Source: Paenibacillus_F sp047238265
Lineage (GTDB): Bacteria > Bacillota > Bacilli > Paenibacillales > NBRC-103111
DNA length: 64,000 bases
Assembly: GCF_047238265.1 (NCBI RefSeq)
Contig: NZ_JBDFMM010000001.1
Span: 2,356,001 to 2,420,000, forward strand
Direction of reading: 5' to 3'
Position 1 is the first letter of the stretch. Every line of letters starts with the position of its first letter. The position numbers were made by a program, and so were the translations under genes. Shown here piece by piece: positions 27,350 to 36,489 of this stretch. The notes beneath the pieces were generated by a model. It was not told the DNA's origin. It did not search any database and saw nothing but the letters and a program-made list of their open reading frames with translations.

Positions 27350-28759
27350 ATGTCCTCTTCTCAAATGAGGAACAAGCTTGAACAGGCAGCTGAAGAAATG
27401 TCCGTTTCCGCTTGGGAAGAACAGATTCGTTCCGCGCCTTACCGCTCGTACTTGTATTCTTATCCGCACAAGACGGCTTACCGGGAGCTGGAGAGAAAAA
27501 TCCCGCTGGAGGAGCTGTGGGCGGACGAGCCGGCGGAAACTTTCCTCTTATATATGCATATTCCGTTCTGCGGGGCGCGCTGCGGTTTTTGCAATTTGTT
27601 CACCCTGCCGGATAAAAGGACCGGCGCCCACGAGCAGTATGTCGATGCGCTGGAGCGGCAGGCCCGCCAGTGGGCGCCTCATGTCGCGCACAAGAAATTC
27701 GCGCGTTTTGCCGTCGGAGGAGGAACGCCTACGCTGCTGGAACCGGCGCTGCTTGACCGTGTCTTCCGGATAGCGGAAGATGTTATGGGCCTCGACAGCG
27801 GAGAAGCTTCGATCTCGGTCGAAACCTCGCCGGAGACGGTCACCGCAGAGCGCCTGGACATTTTGCGGGCGCACCGGGTGGACCGTGTGAGCATGGGCAT
27901 CCAGAGCTTTGTGGACGCGGAGGCGGCGGCCATCTACCGTCCGCAGATGCCCCTGGTGGTCGAGAAAGCGCTGGAGCAGTTAAAACGGGTCAAGTTTCCG
28001 ATCCTTAATCTCGACCTTATTTACGGACTGCCGGGCCAGACCGTGCAGACGTGGCTTTATTCCCTGGAACGGGCGCTTGCCTACGAGCCGGAAGAAATCT
28101 TTATTTACCCGCTTTATACGCGGGACCATACGATCGTCAAGCCCGAAGAGATCCGGCAGCGGGGCACGGATATCCGCATGGCCTGCTATACGGCGGCGCG
28201 CGACCGTCTCCTGGCTGCGGGGTATACGCAGTATTCGATGAGGCGGTTCGCCCGTGCGAACGCTTCGTCGCCCAAGACGCTTCTGCCGTACGGCTGCCAG
28301 GAAGAAGGCATGGTCGGTCTCGGCTGCGGAGCCCGCTCGTACACGAAGAACGTGCACTACGCGACCCGCTATGCGGTAAGCCGCAGCGCGACGGCCGGCA
28401 TTATCGCGGACTATGTGGCTGCGGAGCGCCATGACCTCATCGACTACGGCTTTGTCTTGGACGAGGCGGAACAGAAGCGGCGCTTCATTCTGAAGGCGCT
28501 TCTCCACCGGGAGGGGCTGGAGCTGGCCTCCTACGTCAGCCGTTTCGGCACGGAGGCGCTGGAGGACTATCCCGAGCTGAACCGGCTGACGGAAACCGGG
28601 CTGGCCGAGCATGTGCCGGGGACCGGGACAGGCGCGGGAGCAGGAGCAGGCGGGATCTTCCGGCTGACGGACGACGGGATCGCCCTCTCCGATTCCATCG
28701 GAGACTGGTTTATCTCCCCCGAAACCCGCGTCCGGATGGAAGGATACACCTTCGCATGA
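27350..28759 (+). CDS. STM4012 family radical SAM protein (HemW-like)
   Basis: A 469-residue radical SAM enzyme. The cluster motif is Cys74-x3-Cys78-x2-Cys81 (FCGARCGFCNLF), preceded by YMHIP as in HemN/HemW proteins. FAVGGGTPTLL and LDLIYGLPGQT are further HemW-like features, and a HemN-type C-terminal domain follows (EAEQKRRFILKALLHREGL). The family is named for Salmonella STM4012 and is distinct from heme-pathway HemN. It binds a 4Fe-4S cluster and splits S-adenosylmethionine to start a radical reaction; the substrate is unknown. RBS AAAAGGAAGTG precedes the ATG. The stop overlaps the next start as ATGA. Confidence 0.9.
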   Translation: MSSSQMRNKLEQAAEEMSVSAWEEQIRSAPYRSYLYSYPHKTAYRELERKIPLEELWADEPAETFLLYMHIPFCGARCGFCNLFTLPDKRTGAHEQYVDALERQARQWAPHVAHKKFARFAVGGGTPTLLEPALLDRVFRIAEDVMGLDSGEASISVETSPETVTAERLDILRAHRVDRVSMGIQSFVDAEAAAIYRPQMPLVVEKALEQLKRVKFPILNLDLIYGLPGQTVQTWLYSLERALAYEPEEIFIYPLYTRDHTIVKPEEIRQRGTDIRMACYTAARDRLLAAGYTQYSMRRFARANASSPKTLLPYGCQEEGMVGLGCGARSYTKNVHYATRYAVSRSATAGIIADYVAAERHDLIDYGFVLDEAEQKRRFILKALLHREGLELASYVSRFGTEALEDYPELNRLTETGLAEHVPGTGTGAGAGAGGIFRLTDDGIALSDSIGDWFISPETRVRMEGYTFA

Positions 28760-29676
28760 AGGCGACGCTGTATTACCGGGGGAGCCTCTCGTCGTGCAAT
28801 TACGACTGTCCGTACTGTCCGTTCAGCAAGAACAAGGACAGTGCGGCTACGCTGGCGAAGGACCGGCGGCAGGTGGAAGCTTTCACGGACTGGGCGGAGA
28901 GTCAGGGCGCCGAAGGCCACCGCCTGTCGGTTTTCTTCAACCCTTACGGCGAAGGGCTGACCCACCGCTGGTATAAGGAGGCCATGATCCGCCTGTCGCA
29001 TATGGAACATGTGGACAAAGTCGCGATTCAGACGAATTTATCCGCCGGACTCGCATGGACCGGGGAACTGAATCCGCATAAAGCCGCTTTCTGGGTGACC
29101 TATCACCCCGGGCAGACGACGGAGGAGAAATTTTTGGGACAGGTTATGCGGCTGCACAACCGGCAAATCCCGTTCAGCGTCGGATCCGTGGGCGTCAAAA
29201 GCGCTTTCGGCCGGCTGGAGTCGCTCCGCCGTTCGCTGCCTTCCGACGTGTATATGTGGGTCAATGCGTTCAAGGACAAACCGGATTATTATTCGGAAGA
29301 AGATATGGCCTTCCTGAGGAGCCTCGATCCGCTTTTCGATCTGAACGCCGAGGATTACGAGAGCCGGGGACGGGCGTGCGGCACGGGTCTCGACGTTTTC
29401 TACGTCCAGGGGCCCGGCATAGTCAAACGCTGCTACAAAGACCGCCGGGTCATCGGCCATTTGTACCGGGACGGCCTGGACGCGCTCTCGCGTCCGCGCC
29501 CGTGCCGGATGGACTGCTGCGACTGCTACATCGGCTATATCCATATGCCGGATCTGCAGCTTCGCAGCCAATACGGCGAGGGACTGCTCGAACGCATAGC
29601 GGAGGCCGGTTTTACCGGAACGGACGGTGAAAATCGTAAGCTCAACGTGCGCAGTCCGCTTCATTTTTACGGATAA
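28756..29676 (+). CDS. STM4011 family radical SAM protein
   Basis: A 306-residue radical SAM enzyme with Cys14-x3-Cys18-x2-Cys21 (SCNYDCPYCPF). A second Cys-rich area near the C-terminus (RACGTG, KRCYKDRR, then PCRMDCCDCYIGY) suggests one or more auxiliary iron-sulfur clusters, as in SPASM or twitch enzymes that modify peptides. It is the last gene of the cassette and translationally coupled to STM4012. The combination of two radical SAM proteins, an ATP-grasp-like protein, a sulfatase-fold hydrolase and an LRR protein is conserved from Salmonella to Firmicutes, as I recall, but the product is not known. Confidence 0.9.
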   Translation: MKATLYYRGSLSSCNYDCPYCPFSKNKDSAATLAKDRRQVEAFTDWAESQGAEGHRLSVFFNPYGEGLTHRWYKEAMIRLSHMEHVDKVAIQTNLSAGLAWTGELNPHKAAFWVTYHPGQTTEEKFLGQVMRLHNRQIPFSVGSVGVKSAFGRLESLRRSLPSDVYMWVNAFKDKPDYYSEEDMAFLRSLDPLFDLNAEDYESRGRACGTGLDVFYVQGPGIVKRCYKDRRVIGHLYRDGLDALSRPRPCRMDCCDCYIGYIHMPDLQLRSQYGEGLLERIAEAGFTGTDGENRKLNVRSPLHFYG

Positions 29677-29766
29677 AAGAAGGAACACGCCCTGCGGGGT
29701 CGTATGTTATACCGTACGGAAGAGAAAAAGCCGGACAAAGGACACGTAAAGGGGGAAGATAACGAC

Positions 29767-30204
29767 GTGGAAATCCGCAAACCGATTCCCGAGGAAATTC
29801 AGCAGATCCGCAGGCTTTCGCCCCAGGCTCTTGCGGAGGGAACGCTCGGCAATGCCGAGCCGAACCGGGACAAGGTGAGACAGCTCGTAGATCCCCTTCT
29901 GAAAAAAGGCTGCTATTATCTGATCGCAGCGGAAGAGAAGCGGCTGGCCGGATGGGTACTGATCGGGGAGAGTAAAGACTCGTTTACCGACCGGACAATC
30001 GGGTTTGTGTACGAGCTCTATGTGCTTGAGCCGTACAGAGGACGCGGTATCTCCAGGCGGCTAATGCAGGAAGCAGTGGAGCAGCTTAAAAGCCAAGGAT
30101 ACCCGGAAGTGCGGCTCAGCGTCTATGCCGGAAATCACGCGCTTCATCTGTACGAGTCGCTGGGTTTCGCTCCGAGAACGATTACGATGACACTTCCTTT
30201 ATAA
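29767..30204 (+). CDS. GNAT family N-acetyltransferase
   Basis: A 145-residue acetyltransferase. LYVLEPYRGRGISRRLMQEAV carries the acetyl-CoA pyrophosphate-binding motif R/QxxGxG/A, and VYAGNHALHLYESLGFAPR is the usual C-terminal motif B. The substrate is unknown. GTG 29767 is chosen because AAAGGGGGAAG precedes it and the domain starts there; an ATG at 29704 would add 21 residues outside the fold. It follows the radical SAM cassette by 90 bases and may be a passenger rather than a member. A terminator follows. Confidence 0.85.
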   Translation: MEIRKPIPEEIQQIRRLSPQALAEGTLGNAEPNRDKVRQLVDPLLKKGCYYLIAAEEKRLAGWVLIGESKDSFTDRTIGFVYELYVLEPYRGRGISRRLMQEAVEQLKSQGYPEVRLSVYAGNHALHLYESLGFAPRTITMTLPL

Positions 30205-30215
30205 CCAGCCGATTG

Positions 30216-30252
30216 AAAAGCCTATTTCCCCTGGAGGAAGTAGGCTTTTTAA
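30216..30252 (+). terminator. Intrinsic terminator
   Basis: AAAAGCCTATTTCC (30216-30229) pairs with GGAAGTAGGCTTTT (30236-30249) with one wobble, then a T-run. It closes the transcription unit that includes the GNAT gene. Confidence 0.88.
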
Positions 30253-30314
30253 GTTGGGATCGAAAATATTATTTCAAAATTCACAAATTTGTAGAATTAT
30301 TATTTCACCGCCAC

Positions 30315-30352
30315 TATAATACTACTAAAGGATAGCATGAGAGCGCTCTCAT
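30315..30352 (+). promoter_or_regulatory. -10 element and AGCGCT palindrome before the second AraC sensor
   Basis: TATAAT lies at 30315-30320; the -35 is weak. ATGAGAGCGCTCTCAT (30337-30352) is a perfect 16-base palindrome with a central CG, the form bound by LacI-family repressors. Its place just after the transcription start suggests a roadblock operator. As a hairpin it would have no loop, so a terminator is unlikely. Confidence 0.6.
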
Positions 30353-30481
30353 TTTTTGTTGGCGAAGATTTTTTCAGATGACCCCGGGTTATCCCGGTTC
30401 TTCATCCTCCGCTTCTCTTGTCCCCGGTTTTACTCCTGCATCCCTTTCTTTTAACCTTTCGTAAAAAGGTGGTAGGCAGAC

Positions 30482-32767
30482 ATGATTCCGATTCCGAAAA
30501 CGCGTTCTTTCCGCATCGCCTTGTTCTGGCGTCATTTCGCCAACTATTTCGTCGTTATTCTGATTCCCGTTATTGTCGCCTGCACACTGGCTCATTTCCT
30601 TGTCGTCTCTCTGATCGAGAAGGATGCGCAGAAATTAAACCGCGTCATTATGAGCCGTTTCTCCGAACAGACGGACACCGCTTTTAATTCCCTGAAAACG
30701 AACATGATTAACATGCTCAGCACCTCCAATATCCGCAGCCTGCTTAAGGAAACCGGAGACCTGTCAGGTGAAAACCCACGCCGTACGGAACTGATCCACT
30801 CTCTGAGAGAGCAGCTGATCAAGCTGCAAGCGGATGAACTGGTGACGAAAGCGTATCTGGTATTCGTTCAACATGATCTTGTCATTGATGTGGATACGTA
30901 TACGGATAAGGGGTATTATTTCGATTTCCGCTATCCGATGGATGCCGGAGAGAAGGCGGCATACCTGGCGAAATTTACAAACCGGAAAATGATGGAGTTT
31001 ACGGAACCGAAGCCGGACGGCTCCGCGATGTCCGCCTTGATGAGCTATCCGTTCAATACGGATGCTCCCGACGTGTACCTGGTGGTGGATGTGAACCGGG
31101 ACAAATTGCGGCAGTTGATCGATATCGGGGAAAACTGGGTGGCCGGTACCGCCATACTCGGAAGCCGGGGAGAAATTATCAGCTCGAACGGGGTGGTGTC
31201 GGACGGCATCAGCCGGCTTCCGTCACCTCTGATTGCCGCCTCTGGCGAATCCAAATTTCTGATTACGGAAGATAAAGCGATTTCGCTGGTTAAATCCCGT
31301 TTTGACGACACGTCCTATTATTTAAGCCTTGTCGATTTGCCTACGCTTATGAAGCCTGCCCATCTTACGCGGCAGATCAGCTGGATTTTTCTTGCTTTTT
31401 TCATTGTGGTGGGGAGTTTCGTCTCGTATTATTTGAGCCGGCGCATGTACCGGCCCATTCTGGAGATCAAAGAAGGTCTGAAATCCCACGGCTCTGTCCA
31501 GGCGCTGCAAGTGCGAAGCGACGGAAACGATTACGATGTGATCAAACGGTTTTCGCAGCTGATCATTTCGGAAAACAAACAGCTTAACCAGCGGGTGGCG
31601 GGGATGTTTCCGATCGTGCAGGAGCATTTTGTGACCAAAATTTTGCTGGGCGAATACAGGGACGCTCTCTCCATCGAGACATATGCCGGGGAAATCGGGT
31701 TTACCTATACGAAGAAAGCGGCGCGGACCGTGCTAGGCATAGCCCTGCACTATGATCCGGACGTGTACGGCCGGATGTCGGAGACGTCCAAATCGTTCCT
31801 GATGGCGGAGCTTAAGGAGCGCATTCTTCAGCTCGTTCCCTCCACGATCTGGCTGTGCGGAACTAAGCCCGATTTGCTGGTGTGCGTCATTCAGAAGGAC
31901 CCCTTCCTCAGCCTGAACCCGGAAGAGGACGCAAACCTGATCCGGGCGGCTTTGCAGCTTTACGGCGGCTATTTCAAAGCGACGATCGGCATCGGCGGCA
32001 CGGTATACGGGATCGAAGAGCTTCACCTGTCTTACGAACAGGCCGTATCCGCCTTGCAGCGCCGGGGACTGAGCGCCGGCGTCGAGATTTGCAGCGGGGA
32101 AGGCGCCCCCGATCCGGCCGCGTGCGAACCGTTCCTGAACGCGCAGGAAGTAGCGCGTATTCTGAACCGGTACAAAACGCGCGACTACGACAAGCTGCTG
32201 CTGTCGGCTTACGAAATGGTGGAGGAAGCCGTGCGCAAAAACGGCACGGCCGTTCAGATCAAATATTTGTGCACGGACATTTTAAACACGTGGGTGCGGG
32301 CAGTGGAGACCGACCGGAAAGACTTTAACGTGCCTTTTTATGCGGGACTGTTCGATAAAGTTAACGCCTGCATGACGCTGGAGGAAGTAAAGCGCTGCTT
32401 CCTGGAGTTTCACGGGCTGCTTTTCCAAACTTCCAAGCCGGATGAACGGGCAGGTAAATTTACCGACATTCTGGCCTATATTCACGAGCATTACGATGAA
32501 GAGCTGTCGATCGAACAATTTGCGAATTCCATGAATATGTCTGTGGGACATTTCAGCCGGACCTTCAAGGAAGAAGTCGGGGAGAAATACGTAGAGTACA
32601 TCGCCAAGTACCGGCTGGTCAAAGCGAAAGAACTGCTTCTTCAAACGGATTTGAAAATGGACGATATCGCCGAAAAAGTCGGTTACTGGGGAAGAAATTC
32701 GTTTATCCGGATGTTCCGGAAATACGAAGGGATCACCCCGGCGAAATACCGGACGATTCATCAGTAA
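30482..32767 (+). CDS. Membrane-spanning AraC family regulator with extracellular sensor
   Basis: A 761-residue one-component sensor. The first membrane helix is near residues 18-42 (YFVVILIPVIVACTLAHFLVV), an extracellular Cache-like region fills 43-295, and the second helix is near 300-322 (WIFLAFFIVVGSFVSYYL). A cytosolic linker and a C-terminal AraC helix-turn-helix pair (about 655-755, MSVGHFSRTFKEEVGEKYVEYI) follow. It most likely controls the ABC importer 190 bases downstream on the same strand. RBS AAAGGTGG precedes the ATG. Unlike the regulator at 12-14.6 kb, it has no low-complexity insert. Confidence 0.92.
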   Translation: MIPIPKTRSFRIALFWRHFANYFVVILIPVIVACTLAHFLVVSLIEKDAQKLNRVIMSRFSEQTDTAFNSLKTNMINMLSTSNIRSLLKETGDLSGENPRRTELIHSLREQLIKLQADELVTKAYLVFVQHDLVIDVDTYTDKGYYFDFRYPMDAGEKAAYLAKFTNRKMMEFTEPKPDGSAMSALMSYPFNTDAPDVYLVVDVNRDKLRQLIDIGENWVAGTAILGSRGEIISSNGVVSDGISRLPSPLIAASGESKFLITEDKAISLVKSRFDDTSYYLSLVDLPTLMKPAHLTRQISWIFLAFFIVVGSFVSYYLSRRMYRPILEIKEGLKSHGSVQALQVRSDGNDYDVIKRFSQLIISENKQLNQRVAGMFPIVQEHFVTKILLGEYRDALSIETYAGEIGFTYTKKAARTVLGIALHYDPDVYGRMSETSKSFLMAELKERILQLVPSTIWLCGTKPDLLVCVIQKDPFLSLNPEEDANLIRAALQLYGGYFKATIGIGGTVYGIEELHLSYEQAVSALQRRGLSAGVEICSGEGAPDPAACEPFLNAQEVARILNRYKTRDYDKLLLSAYEMVEEAVRKNGTAVQIKYLCTDILNTWVRAVETDRKDFNVPFYAGLFDKVNACMTLEEVKRCFLEFHGLLFQTSKPDERAGKFTDILAYIHEHYDEELSIEQFANSMNMSVGHFSRTFKEEVGEKYVEYIAKYRLVKAKELLLQTDLKMDDIAEKVGYWGRNSFIRMFRKYEGITPAKYRTIHQ

Positions 32768-32775
32768 ACGGAGCA

Positions 32776-32808
32776 GGACTCCTTATTTTCCGGAGTCTCT
32801 TTTTTTTC
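32776..32808 (+). terminator. Intrinsic terminator after the AraC sensor
   Basis: GACTCC pairs with GGAGTC around a nine-base loop, followed by TCTTTTTTTT. Confidence 0.8.
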
Positions 32809-32878
32809 CTGAACCTGACCGGAAAGCCGCGTCCCGCAGTGCATAAAGGAAAAGGCATCCGGGCACAAATATGCACGC

Positions 32879-32936
32879 TTTACGGCAAACGGCGGGTTCT
32901 CTATAGTTAGGCCATCACCACTTGCAAGCGCTTACT
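32879..32936 (+). promoter_or_regulatory. Promoter with perfect cre-like site for the second ABC importer
   Basis: TTTACG (32879-32884) and TATAGT (32902-32907) have 17-base spacing. TTGCAAGCGCTTACT (32922-32936) fits the CcpA cre consensus WTGNAANCGNWNNCW at every position and also shares the AGCGCT core with the palindrome at 30337. Catabolite repression is inferred. Confidence 0.65.
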
Positions 32937-32954
32937 TAGAAGGAGGAGGAGGTC

Positions 32955-33875
32955 ATGACGAAGAGTTCCCGCTTCTGGTATCTCGTCAGAAAACACAAAG
33001 CGCTCTACCTGCTGATGCTTCCCGGGATCTTGTACTATATCATTTTCAAGTACGTGCCCATGTACGGCATCATTATCGCCTTCCAGGATTTTTCCATCGG
33101 CCGGGGCATCCTCGAAAGCAAATTCGTAGGGCTGAAGCATTTTATCGAATTTTTCTACGTCACGCCTGATTCCTGGAAGCTGATCCGCAATACGGTCATG
33201 CTCAACGTGTACGATCTGCTGTTTCATTTCCCGGCTCCGATCGTGCTCGCCATTTTATTCCACGAGCTGCGGAACAAATGGTTCAAAGGGTTTGTCCAAA
33301 GCGTCAGCTATATGCCCCACTTTCTTTCCACCGTCGTGATCGCGGGCATTCTCGTGACGTTTCTGTCACCGACGACCGGGGTCGTCAACCACTTTCTCGT
33401 GAAAATATTCGGAATGGAGCCCGTCATGTTCCTGGGCATTCCCGAATGGTTCCGGACGATTTACGTAAGCTCCGAAATCTGGCAGAAGATCGGCTGGGGC
33501 ACGATTCTGTACCTGGCGGCCATCGCCGGCATCGATCCCACGCTTTACGAAGCGGCCAAAATGGACGGAGCGAACCGGTTCCAGCAGATTCGCCATATTA
33601 CACTAGTGGGCATGCTGCCGGTCATGATCGTCCTGTTCGTGCTGACGCTCGGTCATTTTATGGAAACGGGCTTCCAGAAAATTTTGCTCCTTTACAATTC
33701 CATGAACTACGAAACGTCGGACGTGATCAATACCTTCGTGTACAGGCGCGGGATTCTCGATTCCGATTTCAGCTTCGCGACGGCCGTCGGCCTGTTCCAG
33801 TCTGTCATCGGGCTTATTCTGGTCGTCACGGCCAACCGGATCGTACGCAAATATTCCGAGACGAGTCTGTGGTAG
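32955..33875 (+). CDS. ABC transporter permease, LplB type
   Basis: A 306-residue six-helix permease. It opens with KALYLLMLPGILYYIIFKYVP and carries the EAA loop LYEAAKMDGANRFQQIRHI. The C-terminus RKYSETSLW is typical. RBS AAGGAGGAGGAGG precedes the ATG by three bases of GTC, with several SD registers possible. First gene of the importer-amidohydrolase-Rieske operon. Confidence 0.93.
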   Translation: MTKSSRFWYLVRKHKALYLLMLPGILYYIIFKYVPMYGIIIAFQDFSIGRGILESKFVGLKHFIEFFYVTPDSWKLIRNTVMLNVYDLLFHFPAPIVLAILFHELRNKWFKGFVQSVSYMPHFLSTVVIAGILVTFLSPTTGVVNHFLVKIFGMEPVMFLGIPEWFRTIYVSSEIWQKIGWGTILYLAAIAGIDPTLYEAAKMDGANRFQQIRHITLVGMLPVMIVLFVLTLGHFMETGFQKILLLYNSMNYETSDVINTFVYRRGILDSDFSFATAVGLFQSVIGLILVVTANRIVRKYSETSLW

Positions 33876-33888
33876 GAGGGGGACAGCG

Positions 33889-34749
33889 ATGAAAATCAAA
33901 GCCAGTCTGGGGTCCAAAGTGTTTGACACGCTCAACGTCGTTCTGATGCTGCTGCTGGTCATAGTCATGATTTATCCGATGGTCTATGTATTCTCGGCAT
34001 CGATCTCCAATAAAGCCCTGGTGGCGAGCGGTGAGGTGCTGCTTTTTCCGAAGCAGGTTACGCTGGTCGCCTACGAACGGCTCGTTACCAACCCCGATCT
34101 GTGGATCAGCTACTGGAATACGATCCGGTACACCGTTCTTCATGTGATACTTACTCTAATCGTGACAGCGGCGATGGCCTATCCTTTATCGAAAAAATGG
34201 CTGCCCGGCCGCAGAACCATTCTGCTTCTGGCCGCGTTTACGCTGCTGTTCAGCGGGGGCATGATTCCGACCTTCCTGGTCGTTCAAAAGCTCGGCATGC
34301 TCGATACCGTCTGGTCGATCGTCCTCCCGTCCCTCGTTTCAACGTGGTACCTGTTTATTATGCGGACGTTCTTCGAGGCGCTGCCCGAGGAGCTGGAGGA
34401 CGCCGCCACGATCGACGGCTGCAGTTCTTTTCAGGTGCTGCTGCGGATCGTCCTTCCGCTTTCCATGCCGGTCATGGCCACAATCGGCCTGTTCACGGCG
34501 GTCAATCAGTGGAACGCTTTCTTCGACGCGCTGATCTATCTCAATGACAGAAGCATGTATCCCTTGCAGATTATGCTGCGAAACATTCTCATCGCGGGAA
34601 CGAGCGTTCAGGGCGAGGGGGATTTGAATCATCTGGAGACGCTCAAATACGCGATGATCATGATCGCTACGCTTCCGATCCTGTGCGTCTATCCGTTTAT
34701 CCAGAAATATTTCGTACAGGGCAGTATGATCGGCGGCATTAAAGGCTAG
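33889..34749 (+). CDS. ABC transporter permease, YtcP/LplC type
   Basis: A 286-residue six-helix permease with SKVFDTLNVVLMLLLVIVMIYP at the start, the EAA loop LEDAATIDGCSSFQVLLRI and the C-terminus YFVQGSMIGGIKG. RBS AGGAGGGGGACAGC precedes the ATG, 13 bases after the previous stop. Pairs with the LplB-type permease. Confidence 0.93.
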   Translation: MKIKASLGSKVFDTLNVVLMLLLVIVMIYPMVYVFSASISNKALVASGEVLLFPKQVTLVAYERLVTNPDLWISYWNTIRYTVLHVILTLIVTAAMAYPLSKKWLPGRRTILLLAAFTLLFSGGMIPTFLVVQKLGMLDTVWSIVLPSLVSTWYLFIMRTFFEALPEELEDAATIDGCSSFQVLLRIVLPLSMPVMATIGLFTAVNQWNAFFDALIYLNDRSMYPLQIMLRNILIAGTSVQGEGDLNHLETLKYAMIMIATLPILCVYPFIQKYFVQGSMIGGIKG

Positions 34750-34875
34750 AAATCCAGCTAGTTCTGAATTCCCAAGGAATTCATGGCTATAGAGTAAAGT
34801 TCGCGCTAGGCGGGGCGGCAGGACCAGTAAAGCCGGCCAGTAGACCGGAAGCTACCATTATGGGGAGGTTCGGAA

Positions 34876-36438
34876 ATGAAAAAAAGACCGTTTGCCGTGA
34901 TTTTGTCCGTCGCTTTGCTTGCCGGAGCCGTTGCGGCGGGATGTTCCAGCAAGGATCAAGGGGCTTCACCCGGGGAAGGCGGTGGATCGGATTCCAAGAA
35001 ACCCGTTAAATTTTCATGGCTGGCGTACGACCGTGTGGAAGGAAAAGTGCGGCAGGACTGGGAGATTTTCAAAGAGATCGAGAAAAAGACCGGCGTCAGC
35101 GTCGATTTCCAGATTGTCAGCCAGGAAGGACTCACCGAGAAAAGACAGATCATGATCGCCACGAACTCCGTCACCGATTTTATCCAGGTGAGCACCCAGG
35201 AGGGCAGAGAGCACGGTCCCGACAAAGTGTTTCTGAACTTGAAGGACTATCTGGACAAAGCGCCGAACCTCAAAGCTTTCTACGAGAAATACCCGGAAGC
35301 CAAAGCGGTCGCCAGCGGAGCCGACGGCGGCATATATACGGTGCCCGTAATCGAAGGGGACGCCGAAGGCAAAGGCTTTAACTTCATCTGGTACACCCGC
35401 AAAGACTTGATGGATAAGTACGGGCTGAAGCCGCCGACAAACTTGGATGAATTTTACGGGTTCCTGAAGTCTTATAAGGAGAAAGAACCGAATTCGTATC
35501 CGCTCATTCCCAATGCGATCGTAGGCGATACGGGACTGTATACCGTGTTCGGCCGGGCGTTTACAGGCATCCAGGGCTTCTTCAACATCGACCCGACGAC
35601 CGATAAATATGCGTTCGCCCCGTATCATAAAGGCTACAAAGATTCGCTCGTTTTCCTGAATAAGCTGTATACCGAAAAGCTGCTCGATCCCGAGTATTCC
35701 CTGCTCACCCAGGCCCAGTGGGAGGAACGCATCCTGAAAGGCAGGTCGCTTGTCACTTACTTCTGGAAGGCGGATCTGGAGTCGCTAACGGACAAAGGCC
35801 GCAAAGCGGGCACCCCTGCTTTCGAACTCGACGCGATTCCGCAGTTTGCCGCGGACGGCATCAAAAATTACCAGTTCTCCCGTCCCGTAATCGGAGCCGT
35901 AGGGCGGGCGATTTCCGCAAAGGTCAAAGACAAAGACCGGGCGGTCCAGTTCCTGGACTATCTCGTCAGCGAGGAAGGCTCGAACTACCTGTCCCTCGGA
36001 ATCGAGGGCAAAACCTACACGATGGAAAACGGCAAGCCCGTTTATATGAAAGAATTCGGTGCTTCCCCGTTCAATACGCTGCGTAAGGATTGGGGCGTCT
36101 GGTACGACCTGATCACGCTGGACAATGCGAAATCGCGTGAAGTCTGGGAACGCGGGCTGAGCGACAAGAGCAAAGATATCAACAAACGGTATGAGCCGTT
36201 TATCGTGCCGTCCCCGAAACAGATTGTCAAAACGGAGGAAGAACTGGAACTGGAAAAATCGAAACTGAACAACCTCAACAAGTTCCTGGAGCAGAAATTA
36301 ACGGAATTCGTCACCGGGAAAACACCGATCAACGATACGACTTACCAGCAATTCCTGGATCAGGTCAAGAAAATGGGCGCGGACGATCTGCTGAACATGT
36401 ACAATACGGCCTACACCCGGACCTATGGCAAAAAGTAG
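34876..36438 (+). CDS. Extracellular solute-binding lipoprotein (YtcQ/LipO type)
   Basis: A 520-residue lipoprotein with lipobox VAAGC, lipidated Cys 23. It carries a family-1 solute-binding fold (DWEIFKEIEKKTGVSVDFQIV, LTEKRQIMIATNS). RBS TGGGGAGG precedes the ATG. In most such operons a glycoside hydrolase follows, but here an amidohydrolase and a Rieske protein follow, so the ligand may not be a plain oligosaccharide. No shared ATPase is encoded nearby. Confidence 0.92.
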   Translation: MKKRPFAVILSVALLAGAVAAGCSSKDQGASPGEGGGSDSKKPVKFSWLAYDRVEGKVRQDWEIFKEIEKKTGVSVDFQIVSQEGLTEKRQIMIATNSVTDFIQVSTQEGREHGPDKVFLNLKDYLDKAPNLKAFYEKYPEAKAVASGADGGIYTVPVIEGDAEGKGFNFIWYTRKDLMDKYGLKPPTNLDEFYGFLKSYKEKEPNSYPLIPNAIVGDTGLYTVFGRAFTGIQGFFNIDPTTDKYAFAPYHKGYKDSLVFLNKLYTEKLLDPEYSLLTQAQWEERILKGRSLVTYFWKADLESLTDKGRKAGTPAFELDAIPQFAADGIKNYQFSRPVIGAVGRAISAKVKDKDRAVQFLDYLVSEEGSNYLSLGIEGKTYTMENGKPVYMKEFGASPFNTLRKDWGVWYDLITLDNAKSREVWERGLSDKSKDINKRYEPFIVPSPKQIVKTEEELELEKSKLNNLNKFLEQKLTEFVTGKTPINDTTYQQFLDQVKKMGADDLLNMYNTAYTRTYGKK

Positions 36439-36489
36439 ACCTTGAGCCGGGTACAAGGACAGTACCAATCGTACGAAGGAGGGAAAACT

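Noticed and set aside
30337..30352. Terminator at the ATGAGAGCGCTCTCAT palindrome followed by T-run
   Set aside because: A perfect palindrome with no loop bases folds poorly as RNA; the location after a -10 box favours an operator.
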